A stretch of 64,000 nucleotides of DNA from Eisenbergiella tayi (GTDB lineage: Bacteria > Bacillota > Clostridia > Lachnospirales > Lachnospiraceae). The notes beneath the pieces are model-generated. The model was not told where the DNA came from. It saw nothing but the letters and a program-made list of their open reading frames with translations, and did no database searches. The stretch lies in NCBI RefSeq assembly GCF_001881565.1, contig NZ_MPDJ01000001.1, positions 437,966 through 501,965 of the forward strand, written 5' to 3'. Position numbers and translations under genes: made by a program. Shown here piece by piece: positions 1-8,459 of this stretch; within the stretch, counting starts at the first letter, position 1, and the number at the start of each line of letters is the position of its first letter.

Positions 1-90
1 ATACAGATAGCTGACATGTTGATATACCGTGGCAAAAACGCCATATTTATCATATTTTATAGGGATTTAATTAAATTTTGAAGGAATAAT

Positions 91-119
91 TTGACTAATG
101 TTTAAATTCGTATTAAAAT
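91..119 (+). promoter_or_regulatory. Predicted sigma-A promoter of the LacI gene
   Basis: TTGACT at 91-96 and TAAAAT at 114-119 are separated by 17 bp in an AT-rich stretch. They lie upstream of a good ribosome binding site (AGGAG, 141-145) and the ATG at 153. The match is by eye, and no operator is obvious beside it. Confidence 0.5.
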
Positions 120-152
120 TAAATAAAAATTCAAATCTTCAGGAGATTCTTC

Positions 153-1163
153 ATGGAAATTTCAGCAAAAGAATTAGCTCAATTAATAAATGTCTCACCT
201 GCAACCGTTTCCATGGTTTTTAACAATAAACCGGGAATCAGCGAGGCTACCAGAGAATTGGTTATGCGCACCGCTGCGCAGTATGGATATACGGGAAAAA
301 GCACACAGACGGCATCCTCTTCCAGAGTTATTCAGTTAATCAATTATAAAAAGCATGGAAAAATTGCAGCAGATACGCCTTTCTTTTCCCAACTGACGGA
401 AGGGATTACCCAGGAATGTTACCGCCAGAACGCAGCCCTCCACATTTCTTATTTTTATGAAAACATGGATATTCCCACCCAGCTTGCATCCCTGAAGGAA
501 GTGGACTGTATTGGCATTCTGCTTCTGGCAACGGAAATGGGAAAAGAAGATTTTAAGAAATTCAAAGACTTTCATGTGCCTATTGTGGTTCTCGACTGTT
601 ACTACGATGAATTGAAATATGATTGTGTACTGATAAATAATATACAGGGAGCATTTAAAGCTACCAATTATCTGCTTCAATGCGGACATCAGAAAGTCGG
701 TTATCTGCGCTCCGCCATAGAAATCAGCAATTTTGCAGAAAGGGCAGACGGCTATTACAAAGCTCTTCGCGCTCATAACAAAAGCACTTCCCACCCTTAT
801 GTCCATGCTATTTCCCCCACTGCGGAAGAAGGCTATCAGGACATGCTGGCCATTCTGGATACCAGACCGGAACTGGCAGACGCATATTTTGCAGATAATG
901 ACATCATAGCCGCTGCAGCCATGAAGGCTTTCCGGGAACGGGGCTATCGCCTCCCGGAAGATATTTCCATCATAGGCTTTGACGATATGCCCCTGTGTGA
1001 TATGATGGTCCCTTCGCTGTCCACCATGCGCGTAAAGAAGCAGGAACTGGGGGCGACTGCGATCCAGCGGCTGATGGATCGGGTGGAAAACAACCAAATT
1101 GAATGTCTGAAAATGTGTATGGCAACCAAGTTAATAAAAAGAGAAAGCGTCTCTGTTTTGTGA
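153..1163 (+). CDS. LacI-family transcriptional regulator
   Basis: A 336-residue one-component repressor of the LacI/GalR type. The N-terminal helix-turn-helix (about residues 3-25, AKELAQLINVSPATVSMVF) is followed by the hinge and a periplasmic-binding-protein-like effector domain; IIGFDDMPLCDMM near the C-terminus is the usual family signature. Length is normal. The ATG at 153 has AGGAG seven bases upstream. It is transcribed alone, and the next gene faces it, so there is no adjacent operon to show its sugar effector. It may act on distant genes. The stop codon lies inside the terminator hairpin. Confidence 0.9.
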   Translation: MEISAKELAQLINVSPATVSMVFNNKPGISEATRELVMRTAAQYGYTGKSTQTASSSRVIQLINYKKHGKIAADTPFFSQLTEGITQECYRQNAALHISYFYENMDIPTQLASLKEVDCIGILLLATEMGKEDFKKFKDFHVPIVVLDCYYDELKYDCVLINNIQGAFKATNYLLQCGHQKVGYLRSAIEISNFAERADGYYKALRAHNKSTSHPYVHAISPTAEEGYQDMLAILDTRPELADAYFADNDIIAAAAMKAFRERGYRLPEDISIIGFDDMPLCDMMVPSLSTMRVKKQELGATAIQRLMDRVENNQIECLKMCMATKLIKRESVSVL

Positions 1164-1178
1164 GACGCCTTTCTTTTA
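1145..1178. terminator. Bidirectional rho-independent terminator
   Basis: GCGTCTC (1147-1153) pairs with GAGACGC (1162-1168), followed by CCTTTCTTTT on the plus strand. The minus-strand copy runs into CTTTCTCTTTTT. It sits between the convergent LacI and coiled-coil genes and overlaps the LacI stop codon. Confidence 0.75.
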
Positions 1179-1223
1179 TGCGGCATTTTTTATGTTACAT
1201 TATGTTCCATACTGTATTTCTGT

Positions 1224-1874
1224 TTATGCGCTGTGTGCTTTTGGATCAGCCATGTGCCTGTTTAATATGTTATGGATTCTTTCCACTTCATCCAATATAA
1301 GGCCTTCTGATTTATGAATTTCACTTTTCAGATTGGATTCTGTGCTCTTGATCTGCAGTTCCAAAAAGTCGATACGGTTATTTATCTTTTTGATTTGATC
1401 CGCCATGCTGTCAATCTGTTCAGACATATCGTCCATTCGCGCTTCCTGGGCATCCATTCGGGAGGTCAGTGTATTCACTCGTACCGTCAGTATATCCATT
1501 CGCTCTGCCAGTGTATCCACCCGTTCTGTCAGTGTATCCACCCGTTCTGCCAGCGTGTCCATACGCCCCGTCAGCGTGTCCACTTGTTCTGCCAGCGTAT
1601 CCATATGCCCCGTCAGCATATCCATCCGCTCTGCCAGCACCGATACTTGTCCGGTTAATGTGTCCATTCCTCCTGCCATCGCAGATACTTGTTCCGTCAG
1701 AGCCGCCGCCTGTTCCGCAAATTCATCCACCCGCCCTGTCAGACCCCCTATTTGTTCTGACAGCGTACTCATTCCGCCTTCCATCACTTCCATCCGGCCG
1801 TTCGCAGCCTTCATTTGTTCTGAAATCTCCATACCAATATTCAAAATCAAATCCATTTTTTCACTGTCGTTCAC
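1224..1874 (-). CDS. Heptad-repeat coiled-coil protein
   Basis: A 216-residue protein of unknown function. The likely start is GTG at 1874, with AGGAGG (1883-1888) eight bases upstream; the longer open frame reaching 2021 has no such site. Most of the protein is a register of seven-residue repeats of the form L-x-x-R-M/V-D-T (for example LTGRMDTLAERVDTLTERVD), typical of a long parallel coiled coil. A charged tail (DEVERIHNILNRH) follows. There is no signal peptide or membrane segment, so it is probably cytosolic. Similar repeats occur in phage tail-fibre and structural proteins and in chaperone-like coils, but no function can be assigned. Confidence 0.75.
   Translation of the reverse strand: MNDSEKMDLILNIGMEISEQMKAANGRMEVMEGGMSTLSEQIGGLTGRVDEFAEQAAALTEQVSAMAGGMDTLTGQVSVLAERMDMLTGHMDTLAEQVDTLTGRMDTLAERVDTLTERVDTLAERMDILTVRVNTLTSRMDAQEARMDDMSEQIDSMADQIKKINNRIDFLELQIKSTESNLKSEIHKSEGLILDEVERIHNILNRHMADPKAHSA
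1445..1685 (-). repeat. 21-bp tandem minisatellite encoding heptads
   Basis: About eleven degenerate 21-bp units of the type GTATCCACCCGTTCTGCCAGC (read on the plus strand), sometimes paired as 42-bp units. They encode the heptads of the coiled-coil gene. The unit length is a multiple of three, so copy-number change would lengthen or shorten the coil without breaking the frame. Confidence 0.7.
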
Positions 1875-1888
1875 ACGCAATACCTCCT

Positions 1889-2444
1889 GTGTACAATTAA
1901 TAAAATATATAATGAAGACCGCATGAAAAGCTTTGGAAAAAGCATCACATTCAGCAAACGTTTCATGAATTCTGCATCCGCTTTCTTCTGTGCATGCGCA
2001 TCTTGATTCAGATAGGAACAAGTCCGGGCTGCCTTTTTATGCATAAAAACAGCACATAAACATACCGTTAGTCAGCAGTTAACTCACTCGTAAACAGGGG
2101 GAAGTAATACCGGACTTGTATAGGTGATACTGTTTCAAAATCAGGTATAAAAACAGTAATTAAGAAATTAGCGGCGCGTCAGAATATACACCGACATTTT
2201 GTGCAGTTATTTCCGGGAAACTGCAGTCCCTTAATCTGGCTGACGATTTCATCTCGTCCTTGATTGTTATATTAACTGGTAACATCCAGAATTTCAATTG
2301 GCAAAATGACGTTTTTTTTAATGCTTCCTGTGCCTCAAAAAGCTTTCAGGCCGCATAAATACTGATTTTTCAGATGTCAAAAGCATGTATTTCCGACAAT
2401 CAAAATTTTTCTTAAAGGATATTACTCAACCTCCATTTCCTTGA
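1889..2444. other. Intergenic region without recognisable genes
   Basis: About 555 bp between the coiled-coil gene and the MATE terminator. I see no convincing coding frame with a ribosome site, no RNA gene and no clear repeat. It presumably holds the promoter of the coiled-coil gene, but no confident -35/-10 pair was found. Confidence 0.4.
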
Positions 2445-2448
2445 ATAG

Positions 2449-2476
2449 AAAAGGGCGAAGCTAAACGCTTCACCCC
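2449..2476 (-). terminator. Rho-independent terminator of the MATE gene
   Basis: On the minus strand GGGTGAAGC (2475-2467) pairs with GCTTCGCCC (2461-2453) around a five-base loop, with a TTTTCTATT tail. The stem begins at the MATE stop codon. Confidence 0.85.
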
Positions 2477-3867
2477 CGCAGTTCTTCCCTGAATTGCTGA
2501 ACCATGGCTTTTCCTTCTTCCGTAACCGGCTTAATCCACTTTCCGCTTCTCGTATAATAAACTTCAAAAATCAGACGGATAATTTCATCCGTATAGATGA
2601 AGGCAAATACCGCCAGAAACGGCAGGTGAAGCACCATTCCCGCAATCCATGTAGCCGGAACACTGATGGTAAAGAGGCAAACGATTTCCAGAACCGTGCC
2701 GAAAACAGCCTCCCCGCCCGCACGGTAACAGCTGTTCATAATATAGTTGCAGGTACGGATGGTGCCTGCCGCCAGGTAGATCATAATCATATATTTTCCG
2801 TAGAACATAGCCTCTGACCCCAGCCCGAACAAACCGAGAAGAGGGCGGTTAAACGCCAGCCCGATGGAACAGATAACAAAGGTAATAGCCGGGCACAGCA
2901 GGGCAAAGCCTTTCACGTACTGATATCCCTTCATATGATGGCCCGCGCCGACTTCCTTCCCCACCACCACGGAACTTGCATCCGCCAGTCCTCCGAAAAA
3001 GGCGAACACAAAGCCTTCCAGCACACGGAATGCAGCCATAGCCGCTATAGCGGATTCCGCCTGTCTTCCGATTACCACATTGATCAGCATCTGGCCAACT
3101 CCGTAAAAAAGCTCATTACAGAGAATGGGGAGACATTTGCTCAGATAGACTTTGGAAAAACCATCTCCCCAGCTGAACATATCCTTTATTCTCAATTTCA
3201 CCATTCTGCTGTCCTTCAGAAGAAAAGTGAACAGTATGCAAAGATTTACAATACCGGACACCAGTGTCCCCACAGCGGCTCCTGCCGCTCCCATTTTGGG
3301 CATGCCAAACCGTCCGTAAATTAAGATCCAGTTCAGGACAAAATTGGTAATAAGCGCCAGAATGGAACTGATAAGGGGCGCTTTTACCCGTTCTGTGGAT
3401 CGCATCAGAAAGCTCACAAGCATGGCCAATACCTGCAGAGGATAGGCAAATCCCACAATACGTATATAAGGAACGGCCACCTCTATGATATTTTCCTTAT
3501 CCGTATAAATACCCAGAATCCACTCCGGATTGGTAACGGCCATTGTGCCGAACAGCAAGGCTATTGCCAGCATAAAGACCATGGAAAGGCCAAAGGTCTT
3601 ATTGATTCCCTTTTCGTTCCCTGCGCCCCAGTACTGAGAGAAAAACAGCAGGGAGCCTCCTGCAAAACCGAAGTAGCAGGAAAAAAACAACGATGATATC
3701 TGGGAACAGATCCCGACCGCAGCCACAGACAGCTCTCCCTGGCTTCCAATCATAATCGTATCCACCATGCTTGCCGTTGTGGACAGAAAATTCTGCAGGG
3801 CTATGGGCAGGGCTATTGTCACCACTGCTTTAAAAAATATACTCCAGTCAACCTTTGTCTTTTTCAA
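2470..3867 (-). CDS. MATE family efflux transporter
   Basis: A polytopic inner-membrane transporter of about 465 residues, the usual length for MATE proteins, with roughly twelve hydrophobic segments. N-terminal features typical of the family are visible: IALPIALQNFLSTTASMVDT in helix 1, then MIGSQGELSVAAVGI. Such proteins export drugs or metabolites using a sodium or proton gradient; the substrate cannot be read from sequence. The start chosen is TTG at 3867, seven bases after AGGGG (3875-3879); a TTG at 3894 lacks a ribosome site. It is monocistronic, with its own terminator. Confidence 0.88.
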   Translation of the reverse strand: MKKTKVDWSIFFKAVVTIALPIALQNFLSTTASMVDTIMIGSQGELSVAAVGICSQISSLFFSCYFGFAGGSLLFFSQYWGAGNEKGINKTFGLSMVFMLAIALLFGTMAVTNPEWILGIYTDKENIIEVAVPYIRIVGFAYPLQVLAMLVSFLMRSTERVKAPLISSILALITNFVLNWILIYGRFGMPKMGAAGAAVGTLVSGIVNLCILFTFLLKDSRMVKLRIKDMFSWGDGFSKVYLSKCLPILCNELFYGVGQMLINVVIGRQAESAIAAMAAFRVLEGFVFAFFGGLADASSVVVGKEVGAGHHMKGYQYVKGFALLCPAITFVICSIGLAFNRPLLGLFGLGSEAMFYGKYMIMIYLAAGTIRTCNYIMNSCYRAGGEAVFGTVLEIVCLFTISVPATWIAGMVLHLPFLAVFAFIYTDEIIRLIFEVYYTRSGKWIKPVTEEGKAMVQQFREELRG

Positions 3868-4027
3868 TGTAAATCCCCTCGTCTTCCCTAACAAATACAG
3901 CTAAAAAGCCGATATCTTTCATTATATCTTTCTTCAGACAAAATTCAACCATTCCCTTAAAATTACTGTGGCTTATCCAACAATTTATGATACAATATCA
4001 ATAGATTTGTTTTGGAGGAAAGCCTAT

Positions 4028-4378
4028 ATGAACAACGATAAAGTATATCAGATGGATTTTTCAAAAATTTATCCCCTTCTTGTGAACAAAGCAAAGAAAA
4101 AAGGAAGAACTGAGGCCGAAGTGGATGAAATCATCTGCTGGCTTACCGGATACCAGCCGGAAGATATAAAAACAATTCTCGAAAAACAGGTCAGCTATGC
4201 TGAGTTTTTCCGGAATGCTCCGGAGCTGAATGCTGACCGGCACCTGATAAAGGGCTCCATATGCGGTATCAAGGTAGAAGAAATTGAAGAACCTCTTATG
4301 CAGGAAATACGCTATCTCGATAAACTGATCGACGAGCTGTCCAAGGGAAAAGCAATGGACAAAATCCTGCGTAAATAA
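4028..4378 (+). CDS. DUF2200 family protein
   Basis: A 116-residue soluble protein beginning [22 protein letters not shown], a pattern I associate with the DUF2200 family (short cytosolic proteins of unknown biochemical role, widespread in Firmicutes and Bacteroidetes). The ATG at 4028 is preceded by GGAGGA; the frame is open further upstream to 3968, but with no ribosome site. The C-terminal part ([20 protein letters not shown]) looks helical. It is transcribed alone and faces the disrupted cysteine hydrolase gene. Confidence 0.8.
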   Translation: MNNDKVYQMDFSKIYPLLVNKAKKKGRTEAEVDEIICWLTGYQPEDIKTILEKQVSYAEFFRNAPELNADRHLIKGSICGIKVEEIEEPLMQEIRYLDKLIDELSKGKAMDKILRK

Positions 4379-4411
4379 TGGCTCTTTGCGGATGTATGGT
4401 CTGTTTATTGA

Positions 4412-4451
4412 CAAACTTCGCACTTGCCGTAGGGAGCAGGGGCGAAGTTTG
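4412..4451. terminator. Inverted repeat between convergent genes
   Basis: CAAACTTCGC (4412-4421) and GCGAAGTTTG (4442-4451) form a perfect 10-bp stem around a 20-base loop. It lies between the DUF2200 gene and the cysteine hydrolase remnant, which converge. There is no strong T-run on either side, so its terminator role is inferred from position. Confidence 0.45.
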
Positions 4452-4464
4452 ATTATTGGATTGA

Positions 4465-4933
4465 TTAAATAAAAATCACTTTTGCCTTTTCCAGCCTGTC
4501 CTTCATTTTTTGAAATCCGGCCTTATTTTTTATCCCGACGCAGTCACTGTTATAAACCGCCGTCAGCCCATGTTTTACGGCCCCCAGCGCCGACATACCC
4601 ACACAAAACTGCCCGTCTATACCGACCACCTCAACTTCATCAATCGAATTTTCCTCCAGAAACCGCACCAGATCCGGATTGGAAAAACAGTCTGCATGCT
4701 GCTTTTCAAACAGCAATTCTGATGCTACCGTCAATCCATCGGCCAGCTGAGGCCTGAACGCTTTTCTCTGATAGAAAAAACGATTGACAATATAAATTAT
4801 GAGTTCCTTATTTTCCTGACATTCAGCAATACGCCTGTTTATATTTTGAATCAGCCCCTCCGCATCATAATGGCTTTTTGCATTTTTTTCCAAGATAATT
4901 TTCCTGCATGTCTATTACTAATAATGCCTTCAT
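4465..4933 (-). pseudogene. Cysteine hydrolase (isochorismatase-like), frameshifted at A7
   Basis: The intact frame starts at ATG 4933 and reads MKALLVIDMQENYLG, the classic N-terminus of isochorismatase-fold cysteine hydrolases with the catalytic Asp in VIDMQ. It then meets a run of seven A (plus-strand T 4883-4889) and terminates within eight codons. Removing one A restores the frame KNAKSHYDAEGLIQNINRRI and so on to 4465, which carries the likely catalytic Lys (LLFEKQH) and the nucleophile Cys (VVGIDGQFCVGMSAL). The whole would be about 156 residues, on the short side for the family. It lies 62 bp downstream of the methyltransferase gene on the same strand and may be cotranscribed. A real indel, slippage-based expression or a sequencing error are all possible. 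Confidence 0.8.
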
Positions 4934-4995
4934 TTCAATTCCATCCGTTCCCTGCTTTTTGCAAGCTATACCATTGCGCCCTGGCCTTACAGCCT

Positions 4996-6492
4996 TTATC
5001 CCCTCCGCCGAAGCAGCAATACATAAGTCCCTTCTTTTTTGGAGATTTCAAAGCTCTTATATATATAAAACCGGCTGCGCGGGGCAAAGCGTTCCACCAG
5101 CTCCTTGTTATGGGAATAGAGAATCATGAGAGCATCCGGATTCAGATAATCGGAAATGCTATGAAAAAAACGTTCATAAATCTCTTCCACATCCTCTTCC
5201 GTAATTCTGCCTATTTGAAAAGGCATATCCGTAATCACCTCATCAAACAGATACGCATGCTCAAAGCGGAAAAAATCCCGGTTTATATAGTGAATGATCT
5301 GGCCCGCCGCCCTGGTATTTATCCTGGCCTTCACAATGGCGTCTTCCTGGATATCCACGCCATAGGTGGAACCGGCCTTAACCGCTTTATAACGTTCGAT
5401 CAGCATTGTTCCCACGCCACAGAAGGGATCCAGAACCTGGGCATTTTCTTTCATATATTCGGCCGCAAGCGCCGCCGTCAGGGCCGCATTCACCGGACGG
5501 ATGCTTGTGGGAATGACTTCCTTACGATAGGAAAAGCGATCATCTTTCAATGTAAACAGCTTCATAAGCAGATTACAGCCGCCTTCTTTATTCTGTATAA
5601 CGCGCAGCTCCAGCTCATAATTGGCCGTATTATTCGTGAGTCTCCTCTGCGATAACCGTTCTATCCGGGCAGACAATTTCTTCACAAATGCACTCTTTTC
5701 GTCCAGCGGCTTTTTGCTCTTCATCTCCACACGGAAAAAATATGGCGCTTCTCCGGCATGTATTTTTTCCAGCCAGCAGAGCAGATCGGATTTCACAATT
5801 TTTTCTGCCATCTGCAATGCATCCATGGGGGAATTTTCCATTCCTTTTATGACAAAAAGAAGTTCGTGGTAGGTGCGTATGGTATCCACCCATTTCAGAT
5901 TCGTCACCCGGGCCCTGACCCCTGCTCCGAAAAGCTTTGTTTTTGCACCGGGCTCAAGGCTGATCAGCTCCTTCTGTGTATACTCCGCAAAGTTACGGTT
6001 TGTAAGCAGGATGATATCAAAGGATTCGTTCCAGCCGGTAAAACGATGGGTTTGAATTCCCTCCGCCCGGACGATCAGGGAAGATAATTCCCTCATTTCC
6101 TCCGCCAGATGTTTCTGGTTTTCAGCTGTTACTTCCGTTTTCTGAAGCTCTTCCAGACATTCCTTTAAGTCCTGCACATATTCCTCATAATCAAAATTCC
6201 CCATTGCCGTCAGATAAGAGCTTCGGACGAAACGCTGTTCTTCTTTTCTGTAGCTTTCAAAAACAGGAGCCATGAACTCCTGACGGCCCAAATCACCCAT
6301 CAGCAGCGCCGCATTTTTCCTTGTCTTGGCATCCTCGGAATGAAGCAGCTCTGTCAGCAGGAATTCCTCCCCTCTGATCAGTTCGGAAAAACGCCGCCGC
6401 AAATCCTTATCCTTTATCTCCTGCCTGAGCCTGCTTAAATTCTGCCGTACATCCTGATTTTCTTTGATTTGCTGCCACTCTTCTTTAATCAT
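4996..6492 (-). CDS. THUMP-domain RNA methyltransferase with HEAT-like N-terminus
   Basis: A 498-residue predicted S-adenosylmethionine-dependent methyltransferase of the RlmL/Trm14/THUMPD3 type. Residues 1-140 are charged helices resembling HEAT-type repeats (AKTRKNAALLMGDLG). A THUMP-like region follows (about 155-310). The Rossmann methyltransferase domain has motif I DPFCGVGTM (355-363) and the catalytic motif TDMPF (421-425), close to the D-L/P-P-F form of Trm14/THUMPD3 enzymes that make N2-methylguanosine in RNA. Its start overlaps the stop of the DbpA-like helicase by four bases (ATGA), so the two are translationally coupled and probably act on RNA together. The HEAT-like extension is unusual for bacterial members. 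Confidence 0.82.
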   Translation of the reverse strand: MIKEEWQQIKENQDVRQNLSRLRQEIKDKDLRRRFSELIRGEEFLLTELLHSEDAKTRKNAALLMGDLGRQEFMAPVFESYRKEEQRFVRSSYLTAMGNFDYEEYVQDLKECLEELQKTEVTAENQKHLAEEMRELSSLIVRAEGIQTHRFTGWNESFDIILLTNRNFAEYTQKELISLEPGAKTKLFGAGVRARVTNLKWVDTIRTYHELLFVIKGMENSPMDALQMAEKIVKSDLLCWLEKIHAGEAPYFFRVEMKSKKPLDEKSAFVKKLSARIERLSQRRLTNNTANYELELRVIQNKEGGCNLLMKLFTLKDDRFSYRKEVIPTSIRPVNAALTAALAAEYMKENAQVLDPFCGVGTMLIERYKAVKAGSTYGVDIQEDAIVKARINTRAAGQIIHYINRDFFRFEHAYLFDEVITDMPFQIGRITEEDVEEIYERFFHSISDYLNPDALMILYSHNKELVERFAPRSRFYIYKSFEISKKEGTYVLLLRRRG

Positions 6493-7943
6493 AACGTCCC
6501 TCTCGTTTTCCTGACCTTCCTGATTTTCCCTTTGATAGGTCTGGTCTGCAGGTACTCCAGCACCATGTTTCCCTTTTGATTCAGTATCTCCACATAACTC
6601 AGGCTGTCCCTGATATCAATAATACCGATATCGGAAACCTCTATTCCCTCAAGGCCGCAGATGGTTCCCACAATATCGCTCGCCCGCAGCTTCGATTTCC
6701 GTCCCCCGCCGATGGACAGTCGCATAATTCCCGCATTCAGCGCCGCCCCCTTTGCCGGTTTGGGCGCTGATTTGATGCGCTGGCTTTTCCAGAATTCTTT
6801 TTCCTTCTCTTCATCCGTTCCCGGATCCGCAAGCAATGTGAGACTGCGGCCTGTATACGCTTCCACCTGCTTTACCATATGCAGCTCCTCGTCCGATACC
6901 AGGCTGACCGCAATCCCGCTTTTCCCATTTCTTCCGGTTCTTCCTATTCTGTGCACATAGGTTTCTTTTCCCGTCGGAAAATCATAGTTGATGACATGGG
7001 TAATGCTCTCAAAATCAATCCCTCTTGCCGCCACATCTGTGGCAATCAAAAACCGGAAGCATCCCCGTCGGAAAGCATCCACTGTCTTCAGACGTTCCTT
7101 CTGCTCCATATCCCCATGAAGCATCCCGCAGAAAATCCGGTTTCTCCGCAGCTTTTGAAACAGTACGTTTACCATTTCCCGCGTTCCGCAGAAAATAATA
7201 CAGCTTTCCGGATTCTCATCCATCAAAACATGCAGAAACGTATGATATTTCTCCTCCCCGTCCGCCCGATATGCCTTCTGTTCGATACTGCCCGCGCTTT
7301 CCTCCGTGTTCTCCACGATAATCGGAACCATATCCCGGATAAACTCATCCACCAGCTCCTGAATTTCCGGTTTAAGAGTCGCAGAAAACAGGGATATCCT
7401 GCACCCCTTAGGAATGAGGGCGCAGATTTCCTTCACTTCATCGACAAATCCCATATCCAGCATCAGATCCGCTTCATCCAGAATGAGCCACTTTATTTTA
7501 TCAGGCTTCAGGCTGTCCCTGCGCACAAGATCCATAACACGTCCCGGAGTTCCCACGACGATATGGGATTTCTGCCGCAGCGTCTGTATCTGTTTGTCAA
7601 CAGGGAATCCGCCGAATACGGCTGGAACCTTCAGCCTTCTTTTTCTTCCTATATGAAAAATTTCATCGCTGACCTGCACGGATAATTCTCTGGTTGGTTC
7701 AAGAACCAGTGCCTGCGGCGCATTTTCCTCCCATTCGATACTTTCACATATGGGAATGGCAAACGCCGCCGTTTTTCCGCTGCCTGTAGGCGCCTTTACC
7801 ACCGCATTTTTCCCGGCAAGCAGAACGGGCAGCACTTCCTTCTGAATATTTGTAGGGCTGTTATAGCCCAAAGCCTTTAATGCCTCCAGAATTCCGTCCG
7901 ATATGGCATAGTCACTGAACTGCACATTATCCTGATTTATCAT
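6489..7943 (-). CDS. dbpA: DEAD-box RNA helicase, DbpA/YxiN-like
   Basis: A 484-residue ATP-dependent RNA helicase. Visible in order are the Q motif (FSDYAISDGILEAL to PTNIQ), Walker A APTGSGKT (51-58), DEAD (156-159), SAT (187-189) and HRIGRTGR (331-338). The last 80 residues (MRLSIGGGRKSKLRASDIVG, then IGIIDIRDSLSYVEI) match the DbpA-type RNA-binding domain, which in DbpA and YxiN recognises hairpin 92 of 23S rRNA during large-subunit assembly. The start is ATG 7943 (weak GGAAAGGG site, start of homology); the open frame extends to 8120. It is the first gene of a two-gene operon. The upstream region contains the large inverted repeat. Confidence 0.88.
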   Translation of the reverse strand: MINQDNVQFSDYAISDGILEALKALGYNSPTNIQKEVLPVLLAGKNAVVKAPTGSGKTAAFAIPICESIEWEENAPQALVLEPTRELSVQVSDEIFHIGRKRRLKVPAVFGGFPVDKQIQTLRQKSHIVVGTPGRVMDLVRRDSLKPDKIKWLILDEADLMLDMGFVDEVKEICALIPKGCRISLFSATLKPEIQELVDEFIRDMVPIIVENTEESAGSIEQKAYRADGEEKYHTFLHVLMDENPESCIIFCGTREMVNVLFQKLRRNRIFCGMLHGDMEQKERLKTVDAFRRGCFRFLIATDVAARGIDFESITHVINYDFPTGKETYVHRIGRTGRNGKSGIAVSLVSDEELHMVKQVEAYTGRSLTLLADPGTDEEKEKEFWKSQRIKSAPKPAKGAALNAGIMRLSIGGGRKSKLRASDIVGTICGLEGIEVSDIGIIDIRDSLSYVEILNQKGNMVLEYLQTRPIKGKIRKVRKTRGTL

Positions 7944-8141
7944 AAAACCCTTTCCGTTACCCAGAAAAAAGACTTCCCCTGATCCGGGAAAGCCTTTTCC
8001 GTTTTCATTACCTGTTTCCTTATTCCTGCTGCCCGATTGATTCCGCAATAGGATAGAACCAATCCGCAGAAACAAAGCAGCCTTGTGTCTATTGTAAGGC
8101 GGAAGAAATACTCCTGTCAAGCGGCTTTATCCATATCCTGC

Positions 8142-8245
8142 TGCAGCAAGTTACGATTCATAGCCGTCTGGCCCCTGCCCCGCTGCCCCGCCCTGCTTTG
8201 TCCCGCCCCTGCTGTCCGCCCTGTGCCGCGCCGGTCTGCAAGGTT
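8142..8245 (+). repeat. Left arm of a 104-bp perfect inverted repeat
   Basis: From TGCAGCAAGTTACGATTCAT to GGTCTGCAAGGTT. Every base is matched in reverse complement at 8346-8449. The arm is very rich in C on this strand (runs such as GCCCCTGCCCCGCTGCCCCG), unlike the flanking genes. Confidence 0.9.
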
Positions 8246-8345
8246 CCTTACAGGGGACACTTCCGTTCGGATAAGCACGCAACGGTACTAAGGCTGCAAA
8301 AGACGCAGCCTAAGGACCGGCGAGCTTATAACGCCCCTTACAGGA
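8246..8345. other. 100-bp spacer between inverted repeat arms
   Basis: Non-coding spacer with a smaller hairpin, AGGCTGC/GCAGCCT (about 8290-8311), at its centre, so the whole 308-bp element is a nested palindrome. Short near-matches (CCTTACAGGGG and CCCCTTACAGG) sit at the two spacer edges, as direct rather than inverted copies. Confidence 0.6.
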
Positions 8346-8449
8346 AACCTTGCAGACCGGCGCGGCACAGGGCGGACAGCAGGGGCGGGACAAAGCAGGG
8401 CGGGGCAGCGGGGCAGGGGCCAGACGGCTATGAATCGTAACTTGCTGCA
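8346..8449 (-). repeat. Right arm of the 104-bp inverted repeat, G4-capable
   Basis: Exact reverse complement of 8142-8245. On the plus strand it carries GGGCGGGGCAGCGGGGCAGGGG (about 8398-8419 region), four G-tracts with loops of 1, 4 and 2 bases, fitting the G-quadruplex consensus. It ends ten bases from the stop codon of the small membrane protein gene. Confidence 0.85.
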
Positions 8450-8459
8450 ATAAATAAGG

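Noticed and set aside
1445..1685. CRISPR-like regular repeats
   Set aside because: Units are contiguous 21-mers without unique spacers and lie inside a coding frame.
1405..1926. Ser/Arg/Val-rich plus-strand frames opposite the coiled-coil gene
   Set aside because: Produced by the 21-bp repeat read in other frames.
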